Positions 45,583-56,070 are shown, numbered from the stretch's first letter. The stretch: DNA of 64,000 nucleotides from Butyricicoccus sp. Marseille-Q5471 (GCF_951230135.1 NZ_CATNVC010000003.1:1-64000); one strand, 5' to 3'. Notes: a model not told the origin generated them from the letters alone. Program-made: numbers and translations.

Positions 45583-47223
45583 TCACGCGCTCAAGCGCGG
45601 ACGGTGATCGAGCAGCGCGCGCTCGACGCTCCAGTAAAACGCATCCTCACCCAGCAGGTCGACAATGCCCGCGCGGCGCATCATCTGCATCGTGCCGGAG
45701 GGCAGGCCACACAGCACAACGTCCACGCCCTGCTCCTTCAGGTTTTCGAGCATGCTCAGCATCACCTGCGCCGCCGAGATGTCCACCGTCGGCACGCCGC
45801 GCATCGACAGCAGCACGGTATCGCACCCCTCAACACGCGCGGTAATCTGCTCCACTGCGGAAATATTGGCGAACAGCATCGGTCCGGTGATATACGCCAC
45901 CATCGCATTGCCGTACCGCTCGCCTAGCGCCTCATCCTGAATGCCTGCACGCTTCATGTCCACGCGCTCATAATTGACCTGCAGCTTGCTCAGGCGAACT
46001 ACCATCAGAATCAGTCCCAGAATGACGCCCACCAGAATCGCAACCGTTAAATCGAATACAATGGTGCAAATCATGGTGACAAAAAACTTTGCCATCGCGC
46101 CCTTGAAGCGGTGTCCGAACATGTAACGAATGGCTTCCCACTCGTTCATGCGCCACGCGGTGACCATGAGCACGCCCGCCAGTCCGGCCAGCGGCACATA
46201 GCGGATGACCGGTGCGAGTACAAACATCATCACAAGCAGACCAATTGCATGAAAAATACCGGTCAGGCGGGTCTGCGCGCCAGAACGAACGGCAACCGAG
46301 GTACGCGCGAGTGCAGCCGTGGCCGGGATGCCGCCGAAGAACGGCAGCACCAGATTGCCTACGCCCTGCGCGAGCAGCTCCTGATCGTTATTGAGCTTGA
46401 CACCGGTTGCACGTCCGGCGGACGCGCCGCACAGTAGGCTTTCCAGCATGTTGAGCATGGCAATCGAGAATGCAGGTGCAATCAGTGCGGAAACGGTGGA
46501 CAAATCCAGCGCGGACAGGCTCAGCCGCTCCTCAAGCATCAGTGTTTTGGGAATCTCGCCCACTGTCGTGATGTCGAGCTTGAAAATCATCGTCACTGCG
46601 GTTGCAAGGATAATACCAATCAGCGAGGCCGGCACGACAGCATTCCACTTTTTCGGGAAAAATACCATCAGCAGTACGACCATCAGGCCGATTGCCACGG
46701 TGACGAAATCAGGCCGAAAACCCAGCTTGCCGTAGGACAGCAGCTTCGCAAGTGCCGAACCGCCCTCCGAATGTGTGCCAAAGAAGTTGTCCACCTGCCC
46801 GAGCGCGATAATCACCGCAATGCCCGAAGTGAAGCCCGTGATGACCGGTGCGGGCACAAAAGCGGTCAGGTTGCCCAGATGCAGCACAGCCGCAAGGATG
46901 AGCAGCACACCGGCAAGAAAAGTCGCAATAAACATGCCCTGCATGCCGTAAACCGCAATCAGCGAACCGAGAATGGCCGCCATCGCGCCAGTCGGGCCGG
47001 AAATCTGATAATAGCCGCCGGTCAGCGCGGAAATAACCAGTCCCGCGATGATAGCCGTGACCAAACCAACTGCCGCCGTAGCGCCGGATGACACGCCAAA
47101 GGCCAGCGCCAGCGGCAGCGCCACTGCCGCGACGGTCAGACCCGCCATCAGGTCCTTCATCAGCTTTTGGCCGTTATACCCCTTAAATTCCCGCTTTAAA
47201 TCATTGATAAACGCGCTTACCAT
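45583..47223 (-). CDS. SulP-family anion transporter
   Basis: 546 aa. Twelve to fourteen membrane segments with the SulP signature (LMKDLMAGLTVAAVALPLALAFGVSSGATAAVGLVTAIIAG, ISGPTGAM) and a C-terminal cytoplasmic STAS domain (VEGCDTVLLSMRGVPTVDISAAQVML). Carries sulfate, bicarbonate or a dicarboxylate, by proton or sodium symport; the substrate is not given by sequence. It overlaps no gene; the ArsC-like gene follows after 18 bases. Confidence 0.88.
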   Translation of the reverse strand: MVSAFINDLKREFKGYNGQKLMKDLMAGLTVAAVALPLALAFGVSSGATAAVGLVTAIIAGLVISALTGGYYQISGPTGAMAAILGSLIAVYGMQGMFIATFLAGVLLILAAVLHLGNLTAFVPAPVITGFTSGIAVIIALGQVDNFFGTHSEGGSALAKLLSYGKLGFRPDFVTVAIGLMVVLLMVFFPKKWNAVVPASLIGIILATAVTMIFKLDITTVGEIPKTLMLEERLSLSALDLSTVSALIAPAFSIAMLNMLESLLCGASAGRATGVKLNNDQELLAQGVGNLVLPFFGGIPATAALARTSVAVRSGAQTRLTGIFHAIGLLVMMFVLAPVIRYVPLAGLAGVLMVTAWRMNEWEAIRYMFGHRFKGAMAKFFVTMICTIVFDLTVAILVGVILGLILMVVRLSKLQVNYERVDMKRAGIQDEALGERYGNAMVAYITGPMLFANISAVEQITARVEGCDTVLLSMRGVPTVDISAAQVMLSMLENLKEQGVDVVLCGLPSGTMQMMRRAGIVDLLGEDAFYWSVERALLDHRPRLSA

Positions 47224-47250
47224 ATCTTTTTATTCCCCTTTTATCCGCTC

Positions 47251-48078
47251 TTATTCTTCGCTGCGACCCCGTGTCATCACACACAGTTCAGCTAACAGCA
47301 GGATGCACACCGCAACTGTCATCCCACTGCGCAGCAATGTTTTCGCCGGCCATTCAACCGCACGCTGCCCCATCAGCCACGCAAGACCGTAGCCGCCCAA
47401 ATCCGATACCCCCAGAACCCAGGCCAGACCGCCAAAAAACGCAAGGCTTGCCGGACGCGGCGCTCCATACAGCAGGCGCGCCAGATGATAACAGGCCAGT
47501 ACGACCGCAATATCGGCAATCAGTCCAAAGGTGAATGAGGGCAGTTTGGGATCCACGCACGTCAGCCGATAGGTGACCAGCAGGTGCAGGCAGCTCCAAA
47601 TCAGCGGGGCCAAGGTAAGTCCGGCGGAGCGAGCAGTCATTTCGGTTCCCTGCGCCTTGGCAAGGCCAATGAGGCTTGCGCCGGTCAGCAGGGTCACGCC
47701 GCCGTAAACATATTCCAGAATGTGCGCCCAGGCCGCAGCATCCTCTTCCGGCACGGTCAGTGTAAAATACAGATACGCTGCGCCGCTTACCATCAGCAGC
47801 AGTCCCGCAACGACGGCCGCCATGCGAAAACCCACGGCCCTTGTGCCGAGCAGCGTCTCAAACGGCGTCTCACGCTCCTGCCGCAGCGGCAGAGAAAGCG
47901 CAAGGCAGACAGCAGCGCTCAGCACGAAAAAAATCACACAGAACCAGAACCAGCGGTCACCCACCGCGGGCAGGCCTGTCCCGAAGTCGAAGCCGTTGAG
48001 CAAATGCAGCCCACGCAGCGCCACGCCGGGCACACACAGACCAACCGCCGCAAGCGGCAGTACCTTTTGCAGTTTCAT
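47251..48078 (-). CDS. integral membrane protein of unknown function
   Basis: 275 aa with about eight hydrophobic segments and short loops. No recognised transporter motif. It is 27 bases upstream of the SulP gene and on the same strand, so the two are probably co-transcribed. Confidence 0.65.
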   Translation of the reverse strand: MKLQKVLPLAAVGLCVPGVALRGLHLLNGFDFGTGLPAVGDRWFWFCVIFFVLSAAVCLALSLPLRQERETPFETLLGTRAVGFRMAAVVAGLLLMVSGAAYLYFTLTVPEEDAAAWAHILEYVYGGVTLLTGASLIGLAKAQGTEMTARSAGLTLAPLIWSCLHLLVTYRLTCVDPKLPSFTFGLIADIAVVLACYHLARLLYGAPRPASLAFFGGLAWVLGVSDLGGYGLAWLMGQRAVEWPAKTLLRSGMTVAVCILLLAELCVMTRGRSEE

Positions 48079-48169
48079 CTATGGTTTCCTCCTTATTGGT
48101 TCATATTGACATACAGTTTTAGTATAGCACACAAAGTGCTGCGCGGAAACCCTTTTTGCCGCGCCGGCA

Positions 48170-48204
48170 ACAAAAAAAATCGCCGCAAGCGGCGATTTTT
48201 TTGT
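48170..48204. terminator. bidirectional terminator
   Basis: ATCGCCGC and GCGGCGAT form a tight stem with A-runs before and T-runs after, ending the antiporter gene on the minus strand. Confidence 0.85.
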
Positions 48205-48211
48205 CAAACGT

Positions 48212-49438
48212 TTAAATATGTGTTGTTTTGGGAAGACCGGCAGTCTCCTGCGCGGTCATCTCTGTATTGGCGGGCGTCTGCCGCTTCATACCGAACTTGA
48301 GCAATATGGGTGTGATGAGCGTCGTTACGATGACGACCAATACAATGGGCGGGAAGAAATGCGGGTCAATCAAGCCCGCCTGTTCGCCCTTCTGCGCGAC
48401 AATCAGCGCAACCTCGCCGCGGGAGACCATGCCCAGGCCGATTGACATTGCATCATACGCCTGGAAGCCCATAATCTTTGCGCCCAGCCCGCAGCCAATG
48501 ACCTTGGTTAGGATGGCCACAATCGTCAGTACGACCGCAAACAGTCCCATGGTCAGTGTCAGACCGCTGAGCTGCGTTTTAATACCGATCGAGGCGAAGA
48601 ACAGGGGCGAAAACAGCATGTAGCTCAATACCGTCAGCTTCTTTGCCGCATATTCTCTGGTATCCGAGATGTTGCACAGGATGATGCCTGCAAAATAAGC
48701 ACCCGTGATATCCGCAATACCGAAGAAATGCTCGGCCACGAACGACAGGATAAAGCAGAACGCCAACGCATAAATCGCAATACGGCGATGCTGACCCCAA
48801 ACTCTGTCCATCTTGTGGAATGCCTTATACATGACCACGCCGACCACTGCAAGGAACACGAAAAAGAGCGCGATACGTCCGAATACCATCAGCGGCTTGG
48901 TGTTGGGATCGGTAAAACCGGTCAACACAGTCAGCACAATGATACCGAGAATATCGTCAATGACAGCGGCACCCAAAATTGCAGTGCCCACCTTACTTTT
49001 CAGCTTACCCATCTCACGCAGGGTCTCGACCGTGATCGAAACCGAGGTGGCGGTAAGCACAACGCCGATGAATGCAGCCTTGAGCATGTTCATCGGGTCT
49101 GCGCCGTTGTTGTCAAACGCCAGATAGCAGGCGACGCCGCCGATAAACGGCACAACAACGCCAATGACCGCAATGATGAAGGAAGCAAAGCCTGTTTTCT
49201 TTAGTTCTTCCAGATCCGTGTCCAGACCTGCCGTGAACATGAGAATGACAACGCCGATTTCGGCGGCCTTCATCAAGAAATCCGTTTCGGTAACAACATT
49301 GAATGCGCTCGGCCCAAGCAGCAGGCCTGCCAGCAGCGCGCCGACAACCTGCGGCATGTGCACCTTTTCCGATGCAAGCCCCAGCACCTTGGTTGAAAGC
49401 ATAATCAATGCAACGACCAACAGAAATGAATAATCCAT
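48212..49438 (-). CDS. cation/proton antiporter (CPA2-type)
   Basis: 408 aa, about twelve membrane segments. The core AFIGVVLTATSVSITVETLREMGKLKSKVGTAILGAAVIDDILGIIVL has the paired acidic residues (DD) of the NhaA/KefB-type ion site, and the KVHMPQVVGALLAGLLLGPS start is typical. Exchanges Na+ or K+ for protons across the membrane. No TrkA-N regulatory domain. Confidence 0.87.
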   Translation of the reverse strand: MDYSFLLVVALIMLSTKVLGLASEKVHMPQVVGALLAGLLLGPSAFNVVTETDFLMKAAEIGVVILMFTAGLDTDLEELKKTGFASFIIAVIGVVVPFIGGVACYLAFDNNGADPMNMLKAAFIGVVLTATSVSITVETLREMGKLKSKVGTAILGAAVIDDILGIIVLTVLTGFTDPNTKPLMVFGRIALFFVFLAVVGVVMYKAFHKMDRVWGQHRRIAIYALAFCFILSFVAEHFFGIADITGAYFAGIILCNISDTREYAAKKLTVLSYMLFSPLFFASIGIKTQLSGLTLTMGLFAVVLTIVAILTKVIGCGLGAKIMGFQAYDAMSIGLGMVSRGEVALIVAQKGEQAGLIDPHFFPPIVLVVIVTTLITPILLKFGMKRQTPANTEMTAQETAGLPKTTHI

Positions 49439-49623
49439 AAATATTCCCCCCTAATCCCGGCACGTCAAAAGACGTGCTCTTACCTATTAAATATACGCCC
49501 GAATGAAGCATGCTTAATTATAGTCCTCGCCCCAAACAAAGGCAATCGTAATCATAGCCATTTTTTCCAGTGCAAAATGGGTACCTCTTGGTTAAATTGT
49601 GCAACCTTAGCTTGTCCGAAGAA

Positions 49624-49661
49624 AAATAAAAAATCCGCTTTGCCAAAGCAAAACGGATTTC
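49624..49661 (-). terminator. terminator after the ferredoxin gene
   Basis: AAATCCG and CGGATTT flank a pairing CTTTG/CAAAG centre and A-runs, giving a T-tail on the minus strand. Confidence 0.65.
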
Positions 49662-49698
49662 TTATTCGCTATGTATCACCTAGCACTAAGTAAAAAAC

Positions 49699-49869
49699 TT
49701 AGCCCTGGGAAATAGCGCCTACCGGGCAGGCACCAGCGCAAGAGCCGCAGTCGATGCAAGCGTCTGCGTTGATTTCGTACTTGCCATCGCCCTCAGCGAT
49801 CGCGCCAACCGGGCACTCGCCCGCGCACGCGCCGCAGCTGATGCAGCCGCCAGAAATAACATATGCCAT
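49699..49869 (-). CDS. 2[4Fe-4S] ferredoxin
   Basis: 56 aa with two CxxCxxCxxxCP clusters (CISCGACAGECP and CIDCGSCAGACP), the classical clostridial ferredoxin that carries electrons for pyruvate:ferredoxin oxidoreductase and hydrogenase. GGAGGTG stands eight bases before the ATG at 49869. A monocistronic unit with its own terminator. Confidence 0.93.
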   Translation of the reverse strand: MAYVISGGCISCGACAGECPVGAIAEGDGKYEINADACIDCGSCAGACPVGAISQG

Positions 49870-50057
49870 TGGTATTGCACCTCCATAATGATTTACAAAC
49901 TTATTGTAACACAACCTTGCAGAAAAGCAAACCCAAAACATGGTTAGCTGCCGTTAACTTTTCTCTATTTAAAATTGTGCGAAAATCAATGAATTTCAAT
50001 GATATCAAGAGATTGAGCGAGAAAACCAACTATTAATTCGCTCTAGTTTCTCCAATT

Positions 50058-50076
50058 GGTCAGAAATGGTCAGAAA
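50058..50076. promoter_or_regulatory. CtsR box 1
   Basis: Direct heptad repeat GGTCAGAAATGGTCAGAAA matches the CtsR operator (GGTCAAA-N3-GGTCAAA). It ends six bases before the -35 box. Confidence 0.85.
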
Positions 50077-50082
50077 TTTCAC

Positions 50083-50110
50083 TTGCATTCTTGACCAGAC
50101 TGTATATAAT
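50083..50110 (+). promoter_or_regulatory. sigma-A promoter of the ctsR-clpC operon
   Basis: TTGCAT (50083-50088) and TATAAT (50105-50110) separated by 16 bases, flanked on both sides by CtsR boxes. Confidence 0.75.
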
Positions 50111-50118
50111 AGAATCAT

Positions 50119-50137
50119 AGGTCAGGAAAGGTCAGAT
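50119..50137. promoter_or_regulatory. CtsR box 2
   Basis: A second heptad pair, GGTCAGGAAAGGTCAGA, lies over the expected transcription start. Two boxes around one promoter predict tight repression that is lifted by heat or protein-damage stress. Confidence 0.85.
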
Positions 50138-50172
50138 AAATGAGGCCCCTGATCCGAAGGAGAATCAACCCC

Positions 50173-50625
50173 ATGAAAATGTCTGATTTAATCGCCGACT
50201 TTATCGGCGAGATGCTGTCTGACGGCGGCGGTGTGGCCGAATTGCAGCGCAAAACGCTGGCCGAGCAGTTTGACTGCGTGCCCAGTCAGATCAATTATGT
50301 CATTGAAACCCGCTTTTCTCCCCAGAACGGCTACCTTGTGGAAAGCCAGCGCGGCGGCGGCGGCTATATCCGAATCGTCCGAATGATGGATGACAAGCAG
50401 CGCACGTTGGTCGAGGCCGCGCGCGGCATCGGCGGCCGGCTGACTCAAAATGGCGCGGCCAAGCTGACACGGGCACTGGTCGGCGCACGGCTGCTCAGTC
50501 CGACTGAGGGACAGCTGCTGCTCTCCGCCTGCTCGGACGGCGCACTTGCCGAGGTCGATCATAACGATCGTGACCGCCTGCGCGCAGCCATCTTCCGATG
50601 TGCCATTCTGGGCATTGCCACCTGA
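50173..50625 (+). CDS. ctsR: transcriptional repressor CtsR
   Basis: 150 aa. Winged helix-turn-helix with the diagnostic QINYVIETRFSPQNGYLVESQRGGGGYIRI; the glycine-rich beta-wing is the heat sensor. It represses its own operon through the two boxes upstream. McsA and McsB, encoded next, relieve and degrade it. Start at the ATG 50173 (AAGGAG eleven bases before). Confidence 0.93.
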   Translation: MKMSDLIADFIGEMLSDGGGVAELQRKTLAEQFDCVPSQINYVIETRFSPQNGYLVESQRGGGGYIRIVRMMDDKQRTLVEAARGIGGRLTQNGAAKLTRALVGARLLSPTEGQLLLSACSDGALAEVDHNDRDRLRAAIFRCAILGIAT

Positions 50626-50695
50626 CGGCAACCCGATTTTCTTCTCTCTGTCAACAAATTTACACCATACAGCTCTCGGAAAGGAGCGCTATCTT

Positions 50696-51232
50696 ATGAA
50701 ATGTGAAAAATGCGGCAAGAATGAAGCCACCATGTATTACAAGGAAACCATCAACGGTACCACCCGCGAAATGCACCTATGTCCCGAATGTGCACAGAAA
50801 GAGCACCTCGGCAGTGCGTTTGAATCCGCGTTTCAGGAGTTCGGCGGATTCTGGAGCGACCCCTTCCACTCCTTCCTCGGCGGCGGCTTCGGTTCACTCT
50901 GGCAGGATATGCTTGGCACACCAGCCGCAACCATGCTTGACACCGAGCGCCGATGCCCGACCTGCGGCCTGACCGAACATGAGCTGCGTCAGACCGGCCG
51001 CGTCGGCTGCCCCGACTGCTACCAAACCTTTGCCGACATCCTTGACCCCTATGTGCAAAAGGTGCACGGCGCGACCCGCCACATCGGCGCGTCCCCTGCC
51101 GCCGAGCCGGCAAAAGCCGACACGATTGACACGCTCAAAGCCCAGCTGAAAACCGCAATTGAGCAGGAGGACTACGAACAGGCCGCGCATCTGCGCGACG
51201 AAATCCGCAGATTGGAGGGCGAGCAGAAATGA
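50696..51232 (+). CDS. mcsA: McsA, protein-arginine kinase activator (UVR domain)
   Basis: 178 aa. Two zinc-binding CxxC pairs at each end of the first half (CEKCGKNEATMYY... CPECAQ, CPTCGL...CPDC) and a C-terminal UvrB/C motif (LKTAIEQEDYEQAAHLRDEIRRLE) that binds ClpC. It activates McsB. Overlaps mcsB by four bases. Confidence 0.92.
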   Translation: MKCEKCGKNEATMYYKETINGTTREMHLCPECAQKEHLGSAFESAFQEFGGFWSDPFHSFLGGGFGSLWQDMLGTPAATMLDTERRCPTCGLTEHELRQTGRVGCPDCYQTFADILDPYVQKVHGATRHIGASPAAEPAKADTIDTLKAQLKTAIEQEDYEQAAHLRDEIRRLEGEQK

Positions 51233-52230
51233 GTACGTTTTCCATCACCGGCGGCTTTTTGGGGCTTGCCGCCTCAAGCCGCGTGCGTTTGGCGCGCAAT
51301 TTAAAAGGCTATCCCTTCCGGTTGACCGAACAGCAGCACGAGGAGATTGCCGAAAAGATTTTCTCCGCCCTGCGGCGCAATCCCGCCATCGGCGCGGAAT
51401 TTGAAAAGAAACAGATTTTTCCGCACTCGACCGAGGCTGCGGCCTTGGTGGAGCAGCATACGATTTCGCCCGAGCTTGCCCAGAACGGCGGCTGGCTGAT
51501 CGCATCCAGGGAAGGCGGCGTGGCGATTATGATCGGCGAGGAGGATCACCTCCGTCTGCAGGTCATGGGCGCAGGTCTTTGCCCCAAGGAGTGTTTGGAA
51601 ACCGCGCAGCGCGTGGCGACTCTCATCGAAAATGAAACACCCTTTGCCTATGACGAGCGGCTCGGTTATTTGACCGCCTGCCCCACCAACGTGGGCACCG
51701 GCCTGCGTGCCTCGGTGATGCTGCACCTGCCCATTCTGACGCTGACAGGCGGCATTCAGCAGATTACGGGCTTTGCAGGCAGCCGCGGCTGCGCGGTGCG
51801 CGGCGCATACGGCGAAGGCTCAGAGGCTGTCGGCGGATTTTACCAGATTTCCAATCAGGTAACGCTCGGCGCATCGGCCGCCGACCTGACCGACCGTCTG
51901 GTCGAAACCGCAACCGCTGTCATCGACGCGGAGAAAAAAGCGCGGGAGCAGGTTCGCGCCCGTCAGGAACCACAGCTGCGCGACCGCATCTGCCGCGCGG
52001 CGGGTTCGATGAAATCAGCCTTTCTGATGGAGACCGGCGAGGCCATCGGCTGCATTTCCGACGTGTTGGTCGGACTGCAGATGGGGTACTTAACCGGCAT
52101 TGACCCGCAGTCACTTTATGCACTCGAACAAGCCGTTCGACCCGCATTGCTTGGCGGCGCACCGCAGGAGCGCGATGAAAAACGCGCGCAGCTCATGCGA
52201 AACGCCGCGCAAAACCTATCTTTCACCTAA
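51229..52230 (+). CDS. mcsB: McsB, protein arginine kinase
   Basis: 333 aa of the phosphagen kinase fold: N-terminal SSRVRLARNLKGYPF, TACPTNVGTGLRASVMLHLP and the RGAYGEGSEAVGG loop that are specific to bacterial McsB. It phosphorylates arginines and so marks proteins, CtsR among them, for ClpCP. Confidence 0.93.
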   Translation: MSTFSITGGFLGLAASSRVRLARNLKGYPFRLTEQQHEEIAEKIFSALRRNPAIGAEFEKKQIFPHSTEAAALVEQHTISPELAQNGGWLIASREGGVAIMIGEEDHLRLQVMGAGLCPKECLETAQRVATLIENETPFAYDERLGYLTACPTNVGTGLRASVMLHLPILTLTGGIQQITGFAGSRGCAVRGAYGEGSEAVGGFYQISNQVTLGASAADLTDRLVETATAVIDAEKKAREQVRARQEPQLRDRICRAAGSMKSAFLMETGEAIGCISDVLVGLQMGYLTGIDPQSLYALEQAVRPALLGGAPQERDEKRAQLMRNAAQNLSFT

Positions 52231-52265
52231 ACTCATCACTTACACGCTCGAAAGGAGTGTTCTAC

Positions 52266-54734
52266 ATGTTTCAACAAAACCGTTTCACCGAGCGCGCACA
52301 GAGTGCGCTTGCACTGGCACAGGACGCCGCGGCTTCCTTTGGCCACAGCTATATCGGCTCCGAGCACCTGCTGCTCGGCCTGCTGCGTGAGGGCGGCGGC
52401 CCCGCTGCCAAGGCACTGACCGCTGTGGGCGTGACCGACGACGCGCTCGTGCAGGAAATCGAAACCCTGTCCGGCCGCGGCACACCCGATGCATCCGCGC
52501 CGCAGGGCATGACCCCGCGCACCAAGCGCATCATCGAGCTGGCCATTCAGTCGGCCGGACAGATGGGCAGCGGCTATGTCGGCACAGAACATCTGCTGCT
52601 CGGCATCCTGCGCGAGGGGCAGAATGTTGGCCTGACCGCGCTTGGAAACCTGCATGTCACGACGTCCAGCCTTGCCGCCAAGCTGTCCGAAACACTCGGC
52701 GCAGGACAGGATGATTTGCAGATGGAGGGAGCGCCCGCTTCGTCCGGTAAGGCCGGCGGTAAGGCGATCGACCAGTTCGGCCGCGATTTGACACAGGCCG
52801 CACGCGAAGGCAAGCTCGACCCGGTCATCGGCCGTGCGGATGAGATTCAGCGCGTCATCCAGATTCTGTCCCGCCGCACCAAGAACAATCCTGCCCTGAT
52901 TGGCGATCCCGGCGTGGGCAAAACCGCCGTTGTCGAAGGCCTGGCGCAAAAAATCATTGCCGGCGATGTGCCCGAGACGCTGCGCAACAAGCGCGTTGTT
53001 TCCCTTGATTTGACCGGCATGATTGCCGGCACCAAGTACCGCGGCGAGTTTGAAGAGCGCATCAAAAGCGTGATTGAGGAGCTGACCCGCAGCCACGACA
53101 CCATCCTGTTCGTCGATGAAATGCACATGCTGATGGGCGCAGGCGCGGCCGAAGGCGCAGCTGACGCGGCCAATATTCTAAAGCCTGCCCTTTCTCGCGG
53201 TGAAATTCAGGTGATCGGTGCGACCACGCTTGACGAATACCGCAAGAATATAGAAAAGGACGCGGCACTCGAGCGTCGATTCCAGCCTGTACAGGTGGGC
53301 GAACCGAGCCCCGAGGATGCGGTTGCCATCCTGAAGGGTCTGCGCGACCGCTACGAAGCACATCACCGCATCAACATCCCGGACGAAGCGATTGACGCCG
53401 CCGTTAAGCTGTCGGTACGCTATGTGACCGGACGTTTTCTGCCCGATAAGGCGATTGATGTCATTGACGAGGCCTGCTCCCGCGTGCGTCTGTCGACCAT
53501 GACCGCGCCCCCCGACCTCAAGGAGCTCGAGGACGAAATCGCGGCTGTCTCCGCCAAAAAGGAAGAGGCCGTCAAGGGGCAGGACTATGAGAATGCCGCC
53601 CGTCTGCGCGACGAGGAGAAGCAGAAACGTGACGCGCTTGAAGCGCGCAAGAAGGAGTGGTCGGACAGCCAGACCCGTGCGCATGGCGCGGTCACCGAAG
53701 CCGATGTTGCCGCTGTTATCGCAGGTTGGACAGGCGTGCCTGTCTCCCGCCTGACTGAGGACGAGGGCGAGCGTCTGCTCCATTTGGAGGACACGCTGCA
53801 CGGACGCGTCGTCGGTCAGGAAGAAGCCGTCACTGCGGTCGCCAAAGCCATCCGGCGCGGTCGCGTCGGCCTGCGCGATCCCAAGCGGCCGATTGGCTCG
53901 TTCCTCTTCCTCGGCCCGACTGGCGTTGGCAAGACCGAGCTGTGCAAGGCACTGGCAGAGTCCATGTTTGGCGATGAAAACGCGATGATTCGCATTGATA
54001 TGTCCGAATACATGGAAAAGCACGCCGTTTCGCGTATGATTGGCTCGCCTCCGGGCTATGTCGGCTACGACGAGGGCGGTCAGCTCTCCGAAAAGGTGCG
54101 CCGCCACCCGTACTCGGTCGTGCTGTTCGATGAGATTGAGAAGGCGCATCCCGATGTGTTCAACATCCTGCTGCAAATTCTCGAGGACGGTGTGCTGACT
54201 GACGGTCAGGGCCGCCATGTAGATTTCAAAAACACCATTATCATCATGACCTCCAACATCGGCGCGCAGAAGATTACCGGCGCGGGACGCAAATCGCTCG
54301 GCTTTACGGCGGGCGAGCAGACCGGCGGTGCGCCCACCTTTGAGAAAATCAAGGAAGAGGTGCTGGGCGAGCTGAAAAACACGGTTCGCCCCGAATTCCT
54401 CAACCGCATTGACGATGTGATTGTGTTCAGCCGCCTGTCTGAGGACGAGATTGCGCAGATTGCGGGCAGCATGCTCGCACAGGTTGCGGCTCGTATGCAG
54501 GAAAACGGCATCGAGATGGACTGGACAGACGCTGCCAAGCGTCATCTGGCCAAGGCAGGCTTCGATCCGGTGTACGGCGCGCGTCCGCTGCGCAGAGCGG
54601 TCACCAATCAGGTCGAGGATCTCGTAGCCGAGAGCATGCTCAAGGGCGAAATCAAGTCGGGCGACCACGTGACGCTCGATGAGGGTGACGGCAAGCTGAT
54701 TTTGCAAGCCGCACAGGAAGTACCGGCAAAATAA
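52266..54734 (+). CDS. clpC: ClpC AAA+ ATPase
   Basis: 822 aa. Double Clp-N repeat (1-145), AAA-1 with [13 protein letters not shown], a middle domain with UVR-like coil ([20 protein letters not shown]), AAA-2 with [16 protein letters not shown], and the ClpP-binding and sensor-2 regions. Unfolds arginine-phosphorylated or adaptor-delivered proteins for ClpP. Last gene of the operon; start ATG at 52266 behind AAAGGAGTG. Confidence 0.95.
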   Translation: MFQQNRFTERAQSALALAQDAAASFGHSYIGSEHLLLGLLREGGGPAAKALTAVGVTDDALVQEIETLSGRGTPDASAPQGMTPRTKRIIELAIQSAGQMGSGYVGTEHLLLGILREGQNVGLTALGNLHVTTSSLAAKLSETLGAGQDDLQMEGAPASSGKAGGKAIDQFGRDLTQAAREGKLDPVIGRADEIQRVIQILSRRTKNNPALIGDPGVGKTAVVEGLAQKIIAGDVPETLRNKRVVSLDLTGMIAGTKYRGEFEERIKSVIEELTRSHDTILFVDEMHMLMGAGAAEGAADAANILKPALSRGEIQVIGATTLDEYRKNIEKDAALERRFQPVQVGEPSPEDAVAILKGLRDRYEAHHRINIPDEAIDAAVKLSVRYVTGRFLPDKAIDVIDEACSRVRLSTMTAPPDLKELEDEIAAVSAKKEEAVKGQDYENAARLRDEEKQKRDALEARKKEWSDSQTRAHGAVTEADVAAVIAGWTGVPVSRLTEDEGERLLHLEDTLHGRVVGQEEAVTAVAKAIRRGRVGLRDPKRPIGSFLFLGPTGVGKTELCKALAESMFGDENAMIRIDMSEYMEKHAVSRMIGSPPGYVGYDEGGQLSEKVRRHPYSVVLFDEIEKAHPDVFNILLQILEDGVLTDGQGRHVDFKNTIIIMTSNIGAQKITGAGRKSLGFTAGEQTGGAPTFEKIKEEVLGELKNTVRPEFLNRIDDVIVFSRLSEDEIAQIAGSMLAQVAARMQENGIEMDWTDAAKRHLAKAGFDPVYGARPLRRAVTNQVEDLVAESMLKGEIKSGDHVTLDEGDGKLILQAAQEVPAK

Positions 54735-54776
54735 AAAGCAGCTCGGGAACCGAGCTGCCAGACAGAACTAGTATTT

Positions 54777-54818
54777 CAGGGTGTCATTGTTCAAAAAACG
54801 ATGACACCCTGATTTTTT
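54777..54818 (+). terminator. intrinsic terminator after clpC
   Basis: CAGGGTGTCAT and ATGACACCCTG form an 11-base stem, followed by ATTTTTTA. Confidence 0.85.
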
Positions 54819-54842
54819 ATGGATACTAGGTGCCGATTCGGA

Positions 54843-55607
54843 TTATAGGAAAAGCTGATTCTCTTTTCGCTCCGCGCACGCCTGACCGATTTTTTTCGCA
54901 CCGACCATCATCAGCATTTTGGCATTTTTTCTGGCCTTTTGCGGGCAAATCGCAACACAGTGCATGCAGGAGATGCAGATTTTCTCATTCACCGTGCGCG
55001 GCGCGTCTGCGGGGATTGCCTGCACCGGACACTGTTTGACGCACAGTTCGCATGCTGTACAGCTTTTATCCGCTTTCGGTTTGAGCGGAACGCCGTGATA
55101 CTCCCGATAGGGCGTCTTTCCCGGAACGAAAAGTGTGGAGGCGCAATCATCTTGCTCAAGCCGCGCCTTCAGCTCTTTGCCAAAGGCGGATAGCTGCAAG
55201 TTGTCCTGCACATCGGGTCTCCCTGCGCCAAATTGGCGGAAGATCGAATGCTCCGCCACGGCTGCAACTGCCGCAGTGCACGTAAAACCACAGGATTCTG
55301 CCGCGTTCTGCAGCTCAAGCAGGGTGTCATCAAAATCGCGGTTGCCGTAAACCGCAATCAGCACCGCTCGTGCGCCGTTTCCCTGCATGGTCTTTAAGCA
55401 TTCCAACGCAAGTGCGGGCACACGGCCGCCAAAGGCAGGTACGGCAATCAGGCACACATCCTGCGGGGAAAACGCCGTCCCTTCCCTGTTTTGCTCCCAC
55501 GCAAACAGGTCAATGCTCTGCACACCTTCTTCCCACGCGTCACCGATTCGATCTGCGACCTTTTTTGTGCCGCCGGTCGGACTGAAATACAGTTTAAATA
55601 CGCTCAT
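54843..55607 (-). CDS. EFR1-type flavodoxin/ferredoxin protein
   Basis: 254 aa. Flavodoxin-like N-terminal half (YFSPTGGTKKVADRIGDAW, FMN phosphate loop) and a C-terminal pair of 4Fe-4S clusters (CTACELCVKQCPVQAIP, CISCMHCVAICPQKARK). A soluble electron carrier family of anaerobes. It overlaps the DUF523 gene end by 14 bases. Confidence 0.87.
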   Translation of the reverse strand: MSVFKLYFSPTGGTKKVADRIGDAWEEGVQSIDLFAWEQNREGTAFSPQDVCLIAVPAFGGRVPALALECLKTMQGNGARAVLIAVYGNRDFDDTLLELQNAAESCGFTCTAAVAAVAEHSIFRQFGAGRPDVQDNLQLSAFGKELKARLEQDDCASTLFVPGKTPYREYHGVPLKPKADKSCTACELCVKQCPVQAIPADAPRTVNEKICISCMHCVAICPQKARKNAKMLMMVGAKKIGQACAERKENQLFL

Positions 55608-56070
55608 CTGTCCATCTCCCCGTTGTTTCGATTATTTTTCCATCGCTTATGCGAATTTGACTTTCGCCCAACACCGCCACGCCGTTTTGCAAAAGCAGGT
55701 CGGCGGTGACGCCATTGCCTGCTGTCAGCGTGCCGGAGTAGGTGCCGTCATAGCGTTCACCCGACCCACACGAAGGACTTTTCTCCTTCAAAATGGCCAG
55801 ACGGCAGCCGAACAGCTGCGCGAGCCGCAGCGTTTCCTCCGCACCGCGCCGGTAGGCGTCGGTCACGTCCTGTCCGCTGCGAGTGACCACCCGCTCGCCC
55901 TGCCGCTCTGCCGGCTCACGCGGGGTGGGCAGGCCGCCGAACACCTCTGGGCACACCGGAATTAGATGGTATTGCTGCCGCAGTGCCTCGATTTCAGCCA
56001 AAGGCTTGCTCGCCCCATCGTACCGGCAGCGCACGCCGAGCAGGCACGCGCTGATCAAAACCGTTTCCAT
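55594..56070 (-). CDS. DUF523 domain protein
   Basis: 158 aa. METVLISACLLGVRCRYDG, CPEVFGGLPTPREPAER, LKEKSPSCGSG and GDYDGTYSG-like YDGTYSGTLTAGNGVTA are the hallmarks of DUF523, a small conserved domain with several cysteines, perhaps metal or redox linked. The ATG at 56070 is eight bases behind AAGGAG. Confidence 0.85.
   Translation of the reverse strand: METVLISACLLGVRCRYDGASKPLAEIEALRQQYHLIPVCPEVFGGLPTPREPAERQGERVVTRSGQDVTDAYRRGAEETLRLAQLFGCRLAILKEKSPSCGSGERYDGTYSGTLTAGNGVTADLLLQNGVAVLGESQIRISDGKIIETTGRWTDERI

Noticed and set aside
53178-54707. A 500-codon open frame antisense to clpC, and similar long antisense frames in other GC-rich genes
   Set aside because: They follow from codon bias of the real gene on the other strand, lack ribosome binding sites, and match no family pattern.
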